From: Haloarcula sp. CBA1127
GTDB lineage: Archaea > Halobacteriota > Halobacteria > Halobacteriales > Haloarculaceae
Reading direction: 5' to 3'
Length of the DNA: 64,000 nucleotides
Assembly (NCBI RefSeq): GCF_001485575.1
Contig: NZ_BCNB01000004.1
Coordinates: forward strand, 99,504 to 163,503
Part shown: piece after piece, positions 26,357-33,861 of the stretch
How positions within the stretch are numbered: position 1 is the first letter of the stretch
Layout of the letters: each line of letters begins with the position of its first letter
The notes under the pieces: generated by a model
Databases searched by the model: none
Told to the model about the DNA's origin: nothing
The model's input: only the letters and a program-made list of their open reading frames with translations
Translations under genes and position numbers: made by a program

Positions 26357-26908
26357 TCAACTTTCTTGAAACCATATATCCCGGACGTATACTTTGAGAT
26401 TACACGTATGCTGGTGGTCACGAAACCGGACGGTCAAATTGATTTCTTTCGGGACGGTGTCTCGAAGTGTGCTGAATTCAATATTGGGTTCTGACAAGAT
26501 ATTCCCTTCTCCGTCAAAATAGGCCTCTCGTTGAGCTTCCAGTCTTTTTTCATCGGGACTATTCGGCATCGCAACAGCTACGCTCACATTTGATGGATCA
26601 TCTAAGTTTTTGTCAATTATTTCGTTAACCGTTTTTGCTGCGGTCTGTGGGCACTCCTTTGTAAGCCATTGCTCTACTGACAATGAGCCGACCCCGTCAA
26701 TCTGTACCTCGTCATTTTGTGAATCGTAGCCTACATCTTCACCAATTCCTTTTTCAATTGTAAGCGGGTCACCACTCGCTTGTACTGGTTCGTCGTGCCA
26801 ATCACCAGGGAGTGATTCTTCTGGAGAAGATTCAGATCCACTCAGGCAGCCTGAGAATATGGCAATACAGCCCGTTATACCTATTATACATGTCCGCCTA
26901 GTTTGCAT
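26357..26908 (-). CDS. secreted lipoprotein, hypothetical
   Basis: 183 residues from ATG 26908, chosen because it starts a proper lipoprotein signal (RRTCIIGITGCIAIFSGC, Cys at about 21) and has a GGGAG-like site upstream. A longer frame from 27100 adds a non-signal tail and is rejected. The mature part is acidic with a KECPQTAAKTVNEIIDKNL segment and ends in a strand-rich region. Family not recognised. It overlaps the 3' end of the Fic fragment by 11 bases. Confidence 0.65.
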   Translation of the reverse strand: MQTRRTCIIGITGCIAIFSGCLSGSESSPEESLPGDWHDEPVQASGDPLTIEKGIGEDVGYDSQNDEVQIDGVGSLSVEQWLTKECPQTAAKTVNEIIDKNLDDPSNVSVAVAMPNSPDEKRLEAQREAYFDGEGNILSEPNIEFSTLRDTVPKEINLTVRFRDHQHTCNLKVYVRDIWFQES

Positions 26909-27110
26909 GGATCTCCCTTGAGCCGACACGTGGGCCGATACCGTGGAGTCGCCCAAGTGCTTGTGTCGCCTCGGCCAGCGGTGTAATGAGCTGTTCAGTG
27001 TCGGTTGAAGGGGGAAGCGGATCAGGTCGGAAGGCCGAATATGTCCCCTTTGGTGTCGTCGTGGGAATGATTTCACCAGGGGCCGTCTCGTCGAAATCAT
27101 CTCGCTCCAT
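26898..27110 (-). pseudogene. Fic-family protein, N-terminal fragment
   Basis: From ATG 27110: MERDDFDETAPGEIIPTTTP, then AFRPDPLPPSTDTEQLITPL and EATQALGRLHGIG. That is the N-terminal Fic_N region found in front of Fic (AMP-transferase) domains. The catalytic HPFxxGN motif and the rest of the Fic domain are absent; the frame ends in unrelated residues shortly after GPRV. A Fic gene has been cut, and the following lipoprotein start lies at the break. Confidence 0.7.
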
Positions 27111-27252
27111 CAGTGGTATCTCTACAAATATGCTGACCACTATTGGTATTTGCGTCACTAAATCAAAATAGTAATAGAGCTGATTGCACCGTTACAACTA
27201 CTCGGAATCTCTGGAGACTGTTTTGATACAGATCTTCCTTTCCTCTGGTTTT

Positions 27253-27288
27253 GCGAGTGAAACACCTGTTCAGTAAGCGTGCGCACTG
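27253..27288 (+). repeat. intergenic repeat, partial copy
   Basis: GCGAGTGAAACACCTGTTCA followed by GTAAGCGTGC matches the last third of the 80-85 base repeat found complete at 27698, 28442 and 28850. It lies upstream of the 27330 gene. Confidence 0.5.
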
Positions 27289-27329
27289 AAAAGCAGAATT
27301 CAAGTAGTTTCATATTTCAAATATATTCT

Positions 27330-27656
27330 ATGGAAGCCCTCCAAAAGAACAGCAACACACCCAGTTTCCCCGAGTCAAGTATCGTCCTTATTGGCCTCTT
27401 GTTTGCTATTGTCGGCCTCACATTCCAAGATTCGTTCGGATTCACTTCTATTCTCGCTGCACTAGGAATCGGCCTTGTAATCGCTGGGACGGTGTATATC
27501 GCTGTCGAAGGAACCGAATTAATCCGGCTATCACTGGCATTCATTTCACTTGTGGCGCTGCCACTGCTTTCCTACGGTAGTGTTGTCCGATGGATTGGCG
27601 GGCTCATGATTGGTGCCGTCATCGTTAGCGCAGTGTACACTCGAATATCGGCATAA
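27330..27656 (+). CDS. small four-helix membrane protein
   Basis: 108 residues from ATG 27330, preferred to an upstream in-frame start because an AT-rich promoter (CATATTTCAAATATAT) sits just before it. Four hydrophobic segments fill most of the chain: IVLIGLLFAIVGLTF, ILAALGIGLVIAGTVYIA, LSLAFISLVALPLL and IGGLMIGAVIVSAV. Soluble parts are minimal. Family not recognised. It is followed by a copy of the intergenic repeat. Confidence 0.6.
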   Translation: MEALQKNSNTPSFPESSIVLIGLLFAIVGLTFQDSFGFTSILAALGIGLVIAGTVYIAVEGTELIRLSLAFISLVALPLLSYGSVVRWIGGLMIGAVIVSAVYTRISA

Positions 27657-27697
27657 GCCAAATATTTGCGTCATATATCGAATGACAGGTAGTCAGC

Positions 27698-27779
27698 CTG
27701 TACTGACCGAAGAGACTCATCACATTGAGGCGAGTTCTCACCAGCGGATTCGAGAGTGAAACAGCCGTTCAGTAGTGCG
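27698..27779 (+). repeat. intergenic repeat, copy 1
   Basis: About 82 bases beginning CTGTACTGACCGAAGAGACT and ending TTCAGTAGTGCG. Near-identical to 28442-28526 and 28850-28933, all in the same orientation. The best-conserved core is ACCAGCGGATTCGAGAGTGA followed by AACAGCCGTTCA. No protein frame is conserved. Confidence 0.8.
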
Positions 27780-27793
27780 TATCTTCTTGTCAG

Positions 27794-28405
27794 TCAAGCA
27801 TCCTCGACGATGAACGTCGTCGAGATGGTGCTACCTCCCAACCCGAAGAACGCGAATCGATACTCGCCCGGTTCGAGTGGCGAGCAGACGTGATAATCAG
27901 GGTTGTGGCCGTTTCGACGTTCCATTCCTTCGCTGGTGGCCGTGAAGGTCCACCGAAAGCCACCGCCGGGGTACACGCGGACGCCTAAGTCTGTCCAACC
28001 GGCTTGGCTTGTTGTAAAATAGACCGGCTCCCACCCGTCGTGCTGCCGGAGAATATTGTATTTGTATTTTTCTCCGACCCCCCGCGGATTGTCTCCGACG
28101 TTTGTGAGCGTGAATGTGATGCGCTCACCTATCGTGACCACATCCTTCGATGCCGTCAGTTCGAAACCGTTGGCCCGTTCTGGGTACGAGTCACCAGCGG
28201 CGCGGGATACCGGGCGTGGGTCATCGTCGCAATCGATTGGGTCAGGTGGTGTCGTCGTCGGTAATTCCCGTATTTGCGGCTCCGGAGTCATCTCTGTGTC
28301 CGTCTTGCTGGTTGTCGGAGTGGAATCGGTCGCTGATTCGGAGGAACACCCTGCCACCAACGAGAGACTACCGGTGACGAGTGCGAGGGCTTGACGGCGG
28401 CGCAT
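27794..28405 (-). CDS. Tat-exported lipoprotein with Ig-like fold, hypothetical
   Basis: 203 residues. Signal MRRRQALALVTGSLSLVAGC has a twin-arginine-like start and a lipobox (Cys about 20). A Thr/Pro linker (TPTTSKTDTEMTPEP) follows, then a beta-rich domain from about residue 75, with GERITFTLTNVGDNPRGVG and a late EPGEYRFAFFG strand. This resembles extracellular Ig-like domains of the proteinase-inhibitor (BsuPI) kind; the likeness is by pattern only. Copies of the intergenic repeat flank the gene on both sides. Confidence 0.7.
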   Translation of the reverse strand: MRRRQALALVTGSLSLVAGCSSESATDSTPTTSKTDTEMTPEPQIRELPTTTPPDPIDCDDDPRPVSRAAGDSYPERANGFELTASKDVVTIGERITFTLTNVGDNPRGVGEKYKYNILRQHDGWEPVYFTTSQAGWTDLGVRVYPGGGFRWTFTATSEGMERRNGHNPDYHVCSPLEPGEYRFAFFGLGGSTISTTFIVEDA

Positions 28406-28441
28406 ACGTCAATTGGCTGATTAAATTGGTAAATGCTTTCT

Positions 28442-28526
28442 CTGTACTGACCGAATCGACTCATCACATTAAGACGAGTTCTCACCAGCGGATTCGAGAG
28501 TGAAACAGCCGTTCAATCGGAGTGCG
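28442..28526 (+). repeat. intergenic repeat, copy 2
   Basis: About 85 bases, CTGTACTGACCGAATCGACT to AATCGGAGTGCG, upstream of the 27794-28405 gene. It differs from copies 1 and 3 at scattered positions only. Confidence 0.8.
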
Positions 28527-28544
28527 TATTGATGATTGTGGATT

Positions 28545-28805
28545 TTAGCCTCTGACCTCGATACTTGTGTACAGTAGCCAGAGGAGAATTGGCCCGAATA
28601 CGGGAATACCAAGAGCCAGCAGAAACATTCCACCAGTCCACGCGAACGGGTGGTTGTCGTGCTGGTTCGCTTCCCGATACATCCCAACTGTCGGGACTCC
28701 TATGAGGAGAGTGCCCACTATGAGGAGGAGTACTAGCATTTCAATTCTTGCCTCACCGGGGAGTACTCCACTCAGTAAAAGTATCAATCTCATACCAACT
28801 ATCAC
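28545..28805 (-). CDS. small membrane protein
   Basis: 86 residues (ATG 28805; ATG 28793 is an alternative). Three hydrophobic stretches: LILLLSGVL, MLVLLLIVGTLLIGVPTVG and GGMFLLALGIPVFGPILLWL, with a short polar loop (REANQHDNHPFAW) between the last two. The layout resembles small phospholipase-D-nuclease-N-like or superinfection-type membrane proteins, but I cannot assign a family. Confidence 0.55.
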   Translation of the reverse strand: MIVGMRLILLLSGVLPGEARIEMLVLLLIVGTLLIGVPTVGMYREANQHDNHPFAWTGGMFLLALGIPVFGPILLWLLYTSIEVRG

Positions 28806-28849
28806 TTCTTCAGTACATCAAAGCCTTCCATATCTGAAAAATGCACCTA

Positions 28850-28933
28850 CTGTACTGACCGAAGCGACTCATCACATTGAGGCAATTTCTCACCAGCGGA
28901 TTCGAGAGTGAAACAGCCGTTCAGTAGGAGTGC
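28850..28933 (+). repeat. intergenic repeat, copy 3
   Basis: About 84 bases, CTGTACTGACCGAAGCGACT to CAGTAGGAGTGC, upstream of the 28545-28805 gene, same orientation as the others. Confidence 0.8.
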
Positions 28934-29076
28934 AAAGAATACAATTGAACCGGTGACGAACGCTAACGAAGACACAACGGATATAACATCTTGCACAGAA
29001 GATGAGCGTGCTTGCTCGGCTGATAAATTAGGATACTAAAAAAAACATTCCTTATATATTTCAGTAATTCTATAAG

Positions 29077-29535
29077 ATGGGATCAACATCAAAAAAGCGA
29101 TTCAGCGGTTGGGCGCTAATTATATATGCAGTAGCATTGCTTATTATCTCTGGTTTGCTCATCGATGCTCCCTCGGAGCCGACGAACAGAGCTTACACCA
29201 CAGAGACGAATGAATCGCAAGTGTCTCCCGATGACAAGGTAGTCAGTTACAATAACCTTTCAGCAGCGGGCCAAGACGTGTTCGACCAAGCTCTCCGTGC
29301 TGATGGGATTGCCACAGTGAATCAGTCACCGCCAGATTTTGACTATCCAGGTGACACGATGGACTATACCTACGTCGAAAAAGACGGGAGTATATACACT
29401 ATAGGCACTGGATCAAATACATGCAGGGTGTGTGCCTTCGTGGAGCCACTTAGTATCGTGACTGGACTCGCGGGGGTCATCCTGTTGCTGTGCGGAGTAT
29501 GTCGCTTGGTGAGCGTGGAAGCTGGCGCTACATAG
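29077..29535 (+). CDS. membrane protein with extracellular domain, hypothetical
   Basis: 152 residues. One helix near the N-terminus (ALIIYAVALLIISGLLI), a soluble acidic middle with SYNNLSAAGQDVFDQAL and a Tyr/Asp-rich end (FDYPGDTMDYTYVEKDG), then a second helix (IVTGLAGVILLLCGVC). The LSAAGQDVFDQAL motif recurs in haloarchaeal membrane proteins of unknown function. The middle domain is probably outside. AT-rich promoter just upstream. Confidence 0.65.
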   Translation: MGSTSKKRFSGWALIIYAVALLIISGLLIDAPSEPTNRAYTTETNESQVSPDDKVVSYNNLSAAGQDVFDQALRADGIATVNQSPPDFDYPGDTMDYTYVEKDGSIYTIGTGSNTCRVCAFVEPLSIVTGLAGVILLLCGVCRLVSVEAGAT

Positions 29536-29701
29536 AGCTGATGATCGTAGAGCGTCTTTTCACGGTCTGGTTTCAGCTCGGCCGCAGGTCTCGTTCACGA
29601 CCAATTCTGATCAACATTAGAGCTGTTATCGCCTGCAAGTCATAGTCACTGTACTGATCAGTTAGACGAATTTTTGGGCAAGTCGTGACTAGCATCTTGT
29701 A

Positions 29702-31377
29702 GTGGTTGCAAGTCGTGATTCTCGACGCGCTGTCTTTCGACGACTCGCACGGCAGCCATACGCTGAATGGTCAGCATATGGTTCGACGCCACTCTATGAC
29801 CGGAGTTCTCTCGCCGGCCTGAAAGAAGACGTCTGGACCGTTGCGTCCACATGGTTCGACCATCAGGCACACCACTCCACCGACGAGTTCGTGTCTCACT
29901 ACTCAGTAGCGTATGTCGAGTTTGGACCACACGACAGTATTCGGGAGCCACCCAGTACGAGATGGGCCAACTGTTCCGATTATTTCTCCTCAAAGAACTT
30001 CACGGCTGGACCCACGAGACGGCACTCCTCACGTACCTTACTCACCACTCTGAACTCCGTGAGCAACTAGGCATAGAGACAGTCCCGGACCAGTCGACGC
30101 TATGGCGTACATGGAACGAACGGTTCACTGCAGATCTTCGCGAGGCAATTGAGGAAACTGCGCGGACGGTTCTGATCAAAGCCCAGGACGTAGGTGTCGC
30201 TGTTCCACGCGAGCCAGAACGGACCTTTCCATCACAGGATGACGGAGCGGACAACTCAGACACAGACGATCAAGCTATTCTCGACGAAGCGGCATCGATT
30301 ACGGACCACATCAGCCACATCGTCTTTCCAGCCTTCTCGTTAGATCGTGGTGATAGTTGTGAAATCCACGAAAACGCCTACTGGGACTTACAAACGTATC
30401 TTGGACTTCGGGAACGGTTGGCTGCGAACGAAGGAGCCCGGAGTTTCGTCTATGAGTCGACCCGGGATCGGACCCCGTTGGGCCACGCCCATCGCGATCA
30501 GATTCGTGATCTCTCGGTTGAACAGGTTCGAGAAATGTACCGGCAAGCCATCGGTAGACTCTTGGATGAGGTCGCTGAGACAGAGGAGTTCTTCCGAGCC
30601 GGAATTGTCGCCATCGACATCACCGAAGCGGAACCCTTCACGGGAGATAGAACGGGCCACAAGGACGAGATAATCGGGACGAAAGAGAAGACCGACGAAT
30701 ACGCCTATCAGTGGGCCACCGTCCAATTAGTCGGCAATGCAGTACCGATTGTGCTGGACGCACGACCAGTTCGGAAGGGTGAGTCCCGCTTAGAAATCGT
30801 TGAGGACCTCTTGGATTCGGCTGAGGAGATGGTTCACGTCGATAACGTGTTGATGGACCGGGAGTTCGACAGCCAACACATTTTGGAGATGCTCAGCCAA
30901 CGCGGGCTCTCCTACGTCGTCCCGAAGCGGATGCAAACCAGCGAGAAAGCGCAGGCCAAGCGATTGCTCCAGCGCGGCCAGGATCGATACGAGACCGATA
31001 GGAAACTGCATCTCGGGAAGAATGAATGGCACGAGACGACGCTGATCTACCGACGGAAAGAGGACTCAGAGTACGACGACCACCGGCAGTACTCGGTGTT
31101 CATGTCCAATCGCGGTAGTGGCTTCCTTACTGAGTACGGGTACCGGTGGGAGATTGAAAGTGGCTACAGGTCGATTAAGCGATTCATGGCCGCGACGACA
31201 TCGAAGCATTTCGGACTTCGATTCTTCTACCTTGCGTTCGCATGTCTGCTGTACTCGATTTGGCGAGCGGTTGATCTGCTTGTGCAGGTAGAGTTGACCG
31301 GTGAGTATGAACACTCGCCAATTGTGACAGCGGACAATACGCTAACGCTGTTGAAGAAGGAAACTGGAATCGGGTAG
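29702..31377 (+). pseudogene. IS4-type transposase, probably frameshifted near 29940
   Basis: The main frame (from 29851) carries the DDE core: AIDITEAEPF (about 30615), VLMDREFDSQ (about 30848) and the YREK signature YGYRWEIESGYRSIK (about 31137). Its first ~30 residues make no sense. A second frame from 29702 reads as a natural N-terminus (PYAEWSAYGSTPLYD, GLKEDVWTVASTWFDH, YVEFGPHDS), and the body resumes in the main frame as GATQYEMGQLFRLF. So the gene is split by one frameshift at about 29935-29950, by mutation or programmed slippage. The element's right end is near 31562. Confidence 0.75.
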
Positions 31378-31562
31378 AGAGGGGACTCTCCCCGTAATTG
31401 AGCGACTTTGAGTGGCTACGCTGTCGGAACCCGTCGAAATTCGCGTGTATGGTTGGTGGTTCAACAAGATTGGGAGTTTGGAGAGCAATCTGGGTCAGTT
31501 TCCGTTCACTGAATCGGCCGAAACCACGCATCACAGCCCCACTAAACCCCTTGTAGTCTCAA
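31285..31562 (+). repeat. IS right end, duplicated at 25945
   Basis: The last transposase codons and 185 bases of non-coding right end, ending around GTAGTCTCA. It aligns without large gaps to 25945-26222. I could not identify a matching inverted left end. Confidence 0.7.
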
Positions 31563-31722
31563 GTAACACTTGAGCGAGAATGATATAGCTACATAGAATT
31601 TATCAGACACAGAAAGCCCGAATATTCAGATACAGAGTGCCTGAAACGGCGATATTCGGGTTTTGGAAGTAGGTTTGTATTAAGGAAATAAGCACCACCA
31701 AATTTACCCGGACCGCCGCTGT

Positions 31723-32754
31723 ATGGGAAGCATGGATCGGCTTCCGCCTGAGTACGACGCTACTCCCGGGGATGACGCCCTCGAAACAGCCATCGAGAAA
31801 CGACTGGTCGATATCGACTCCGGACGCTACCGAACGAACGTCGCGAGCGTGCTGCGGAAGTTCGCGGCATGGAGTCGGGACCAGCATGGTATCACCAACC
31901 CCAAGGACATTGACGATGATCTCTGCCGGCAGTACGCTCGTGAGCTAGCCCGAGCCGACGATCGGGACGATATCTCGCCGGAAACAGCACGGCGGTACTT
32001 CGCCTACGTCCGCTCATTTCTCACCTGGGCCGTCTACGAGGGCCTGATACCGACGAACCCGGCTAAAACCAACCACGCCGAAGGCCCGCTTCCAACCGAC
32101 GAGACAGAAACTGACCAACAGTACTGGACGACACGCGACCGTGAAGCCATCTGTGCCACTGCGACCGCTCGTGTCGACGACGCCGGCGAAAGCGACGGTG
32201 TCGACCGCAGGGCGGCCTATCGCGACCAGGCACTCGTCTTCTTGCTTGCCTACTCTGGAGCCCGTAGCGCTGAACTCGTGGCCGTCTCCGATGACGAGGA
32301 ACGGAACGGTCTGCGGTGGCGTCAGGTCAATCTTGATGCTGGCACGATGCAGGTGTTCGGCAAGAATCGCACCCGAGAGTCTGCACCCATCCTTGACGAT
32401 GCACTTCATCCACTCCGGCGCTGGAAACAACTTCGAGAGCCCGACGAGAACGAAGCCGTGTTTCCGCGGCTGGACAACGCTGCGAAGGCTCTAGACCCGA
32501 CACCGTCGATCACAACGCAGTCAGCCCGGAACATCTTGGCAGACCTGTGTGAGTGGTCTGAGTATGACTTCGAGGAGCCGCTGAAACCACACGGCGCTCG
32601 CCGTGGCCTCGGTCGAGAAATCTATCGCGAGAACCCACAGCTGGCTCAAGACGTACTGCGGCACAAGTCCATCGAGACAACGCACGAGGGGTACGCTCAG
32701 GAGGCCGCTAAACGGACTCGCGACGAAGCGAACGACATTATTTCCGGCGAGTAG
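31723..32754 (+). CDS. tyrosine recombinase (XerC/integrase type)
   Basis: 343 residues. N-terminal SAM-like DNA-binding half (about 15-115), then the catalytic domain: Arg about 181 (SGARSAEL), H-x-x-R at 290-293 (KPHGARR), His about 314 (LRHKS) and the nucleophile Tyr about 324 (HEGYAQ). All key residues are present, so it is probably active. It lies just upstream of the cohesin/toxin region and 160 bases after the IS end. It could have mobilised this accessory stretch or resolve replicon dimers; no att site was recognised. Confidence 0.88.
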   Translation: MGSMDRLPPEYDATPGDDALETAIEKRLVDIDSGRYRTNVASVLRKFAAWSRDQHGITNPKDIDDDLCRQYARELARADDRDDISPETARRYFAYVRSFLTWAVYEGLIPTNPAKTNHAEGPLPTDETETDQQYWTTRDREAICATATARVDDAGESDGVDRRAAYRDQALVFLLAYSGARSAELVAVSDDEERNGLRWRQVNLDAGTMQVFGKNRTRESAPILDDALHPLRRWKQLREPDENEAVFPRLDNAAKALDPTPSITTQSARNILADLCEWSEYDFEEPLKPHGARRGLGREIYRENPQLAQDVLRHKSIETTHEGYAQEAAKRTRDEANDIISGE

Positions 32755-32848
32755 CTTGCGGACATCTCTTCACAAGGGACCAGACAGACGACGCCCCAAC
32801 CGGGCTAATTAGCGAGGTGAGAACGTATCGTGTGTTCTGGAACCGCTC

Positions 32849-33787
32849 CTACAACCGACGGTAGATGATGATCCCACCGAGAACAGCGACGATCATGCTC
32901 CCGGCAATAAGCAAATTCGTCGGTGCGCTCCCAGACGGCTCGACATTGTCTGTGGCCGCGGTCTGAGACGGTGTGATTGCTGGCCCACCACTGCTGGTCT
33001 GGGTCGAGGTTGATTCCTCGGTGTCCGTTTCGGTCGAGCGTTCAGTCACTGCGGTCGTCGTTGTTGTTGGGATGTCACTCGGCGTTGTTTCCGTTCCTGT
33101 CGGTGTATCCGTCGCTGTTACTGTGTCACCAGAGTCACTGCCACTGGAATCGCTATCATCGTCATCACCATCATCATTACTACCGCCGGAACTCGACGAG
33201 TCTTCCTCAGTAGGAGTTTCCGTCTCAGTCGGCGTAGGCGTTGACGTGTCTGTTGGCGTTGATGTGGCTGTTTCCGTCGGCGTTGGTGTCGACTCATTCT
33301 CATCGTCGGTCTGCCCTTCGACGGTGAGGATGCGCCCTTCTGTGCCGGTGACCGAGTAGGCACTGCCGTTCTCGTCACCCAGCGCCGCAACATTCACGGA
33401 GAGCCCGATAGCTCCGGGATTCTCGGCTTGGACAGTGACGGTCGCGAGTTCCACCGGGCCGCTCTGGAGCGTGTTCATTCCCGTCGCCGCCAACTGCACT
33501 GACGCCCCGCCGTCGGGCTGCTTGGCGTACGCTGGGCTGTCGGCATACCTGACGCTCTCGATGGTCGCGACGCTGCTGTCGTTGAGCGACACTGTCGCGT
33601 TGAACGTACCGACACCACCGCTGGCCTCGCCCACCACCAGCTCGTACTCGACGGTTGCGCCCGGATCAATGCTCTCTGCAGCCGGCGAAAGTCGAACCTC
33701 TGTCCCGCCGGCACCAGAAACGACAGCAGTACTCCCAATCAGCGCAGCGCTAACCAATACTATCCTCATGAGACGAGCGAGTTGCAT
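32849..33787 (-). CDS. membrane-anchored cohesin-domain surface protein
   Basis: 312 residues. Sec signal (MRIVLVSAALIGSTAVVSGA), then a beta-rich domain at about 28-155 with cohesin features: EVRLSPAAESIDPGATVEYE, VGTFNATVSLNDSSVATI, LQSGPVELATVTVQAENPGA and a closing GRILTV strand. A Thr/Pro/Glu/Asp/Ser stalk (about 160-285) leads to a C-terminal helix, LLIAGSMIVAVLGGIIIY, with RRL behind it. This is an outward-facing receptor on a glycosylatable stalk. Cohesins bind dockerins, and the divergent neighbour, 74 bases away, carries a dockerin. Binding between the two is inferred. Confidence 0.8.
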   Translation of the reverse strand: MQLARLMRIVLVSAALIGSTAVVSGAGGTEVRLSPAAESIDPGATVEYELVVGEASGGVGTFNATVSLNDSSVATIESVRYADSPAYAKQPDGGASVQLAATGMNTLQSGPVELATVTVQAENPGAIGLSVNVAALGDENGSAYSVTGTEGRILTVEGQTDDENESTPTPTETATSTPTDTSTPTPTETETPTEEDSSSSGGSNDDGDDDDSDSSGSDSGDTVTATDTPTGTETTPSDIPTTTTTAVTERSTETDTEESTSTQTSSGGPAITPSQTAATDNVEPSGSAPTNLLIAGSMIVAVLGGIIIYRRL

Positions 33788-33861
33788 CGATATTATCGAA
33801 CCCGATTTCCACAGTATTAAATAAACCGGAAATATTTCTTGAATTAACGCTGGAATACTTC

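Noticed and set aside
27111..27158. ATG at 27158 for the Fic fragment
   Set aside because: The added residues are hydrophobic and unlike Fic_N starts; MERDDFDET at 27110 fits the family.
29560..29700. Search for the left inverted repeat of the IS4-type element
   Set aside because: No stretch convincingly complementary to the right end near 31562 was found, so no element boundary is claimed.
32973..33359. Plus-strand Val/Ser-rich frame opposite the cohesin gene
   Set aside because: It is the antisense of the Thr/Pro/Glu stalk; composition mirrors the real gene.
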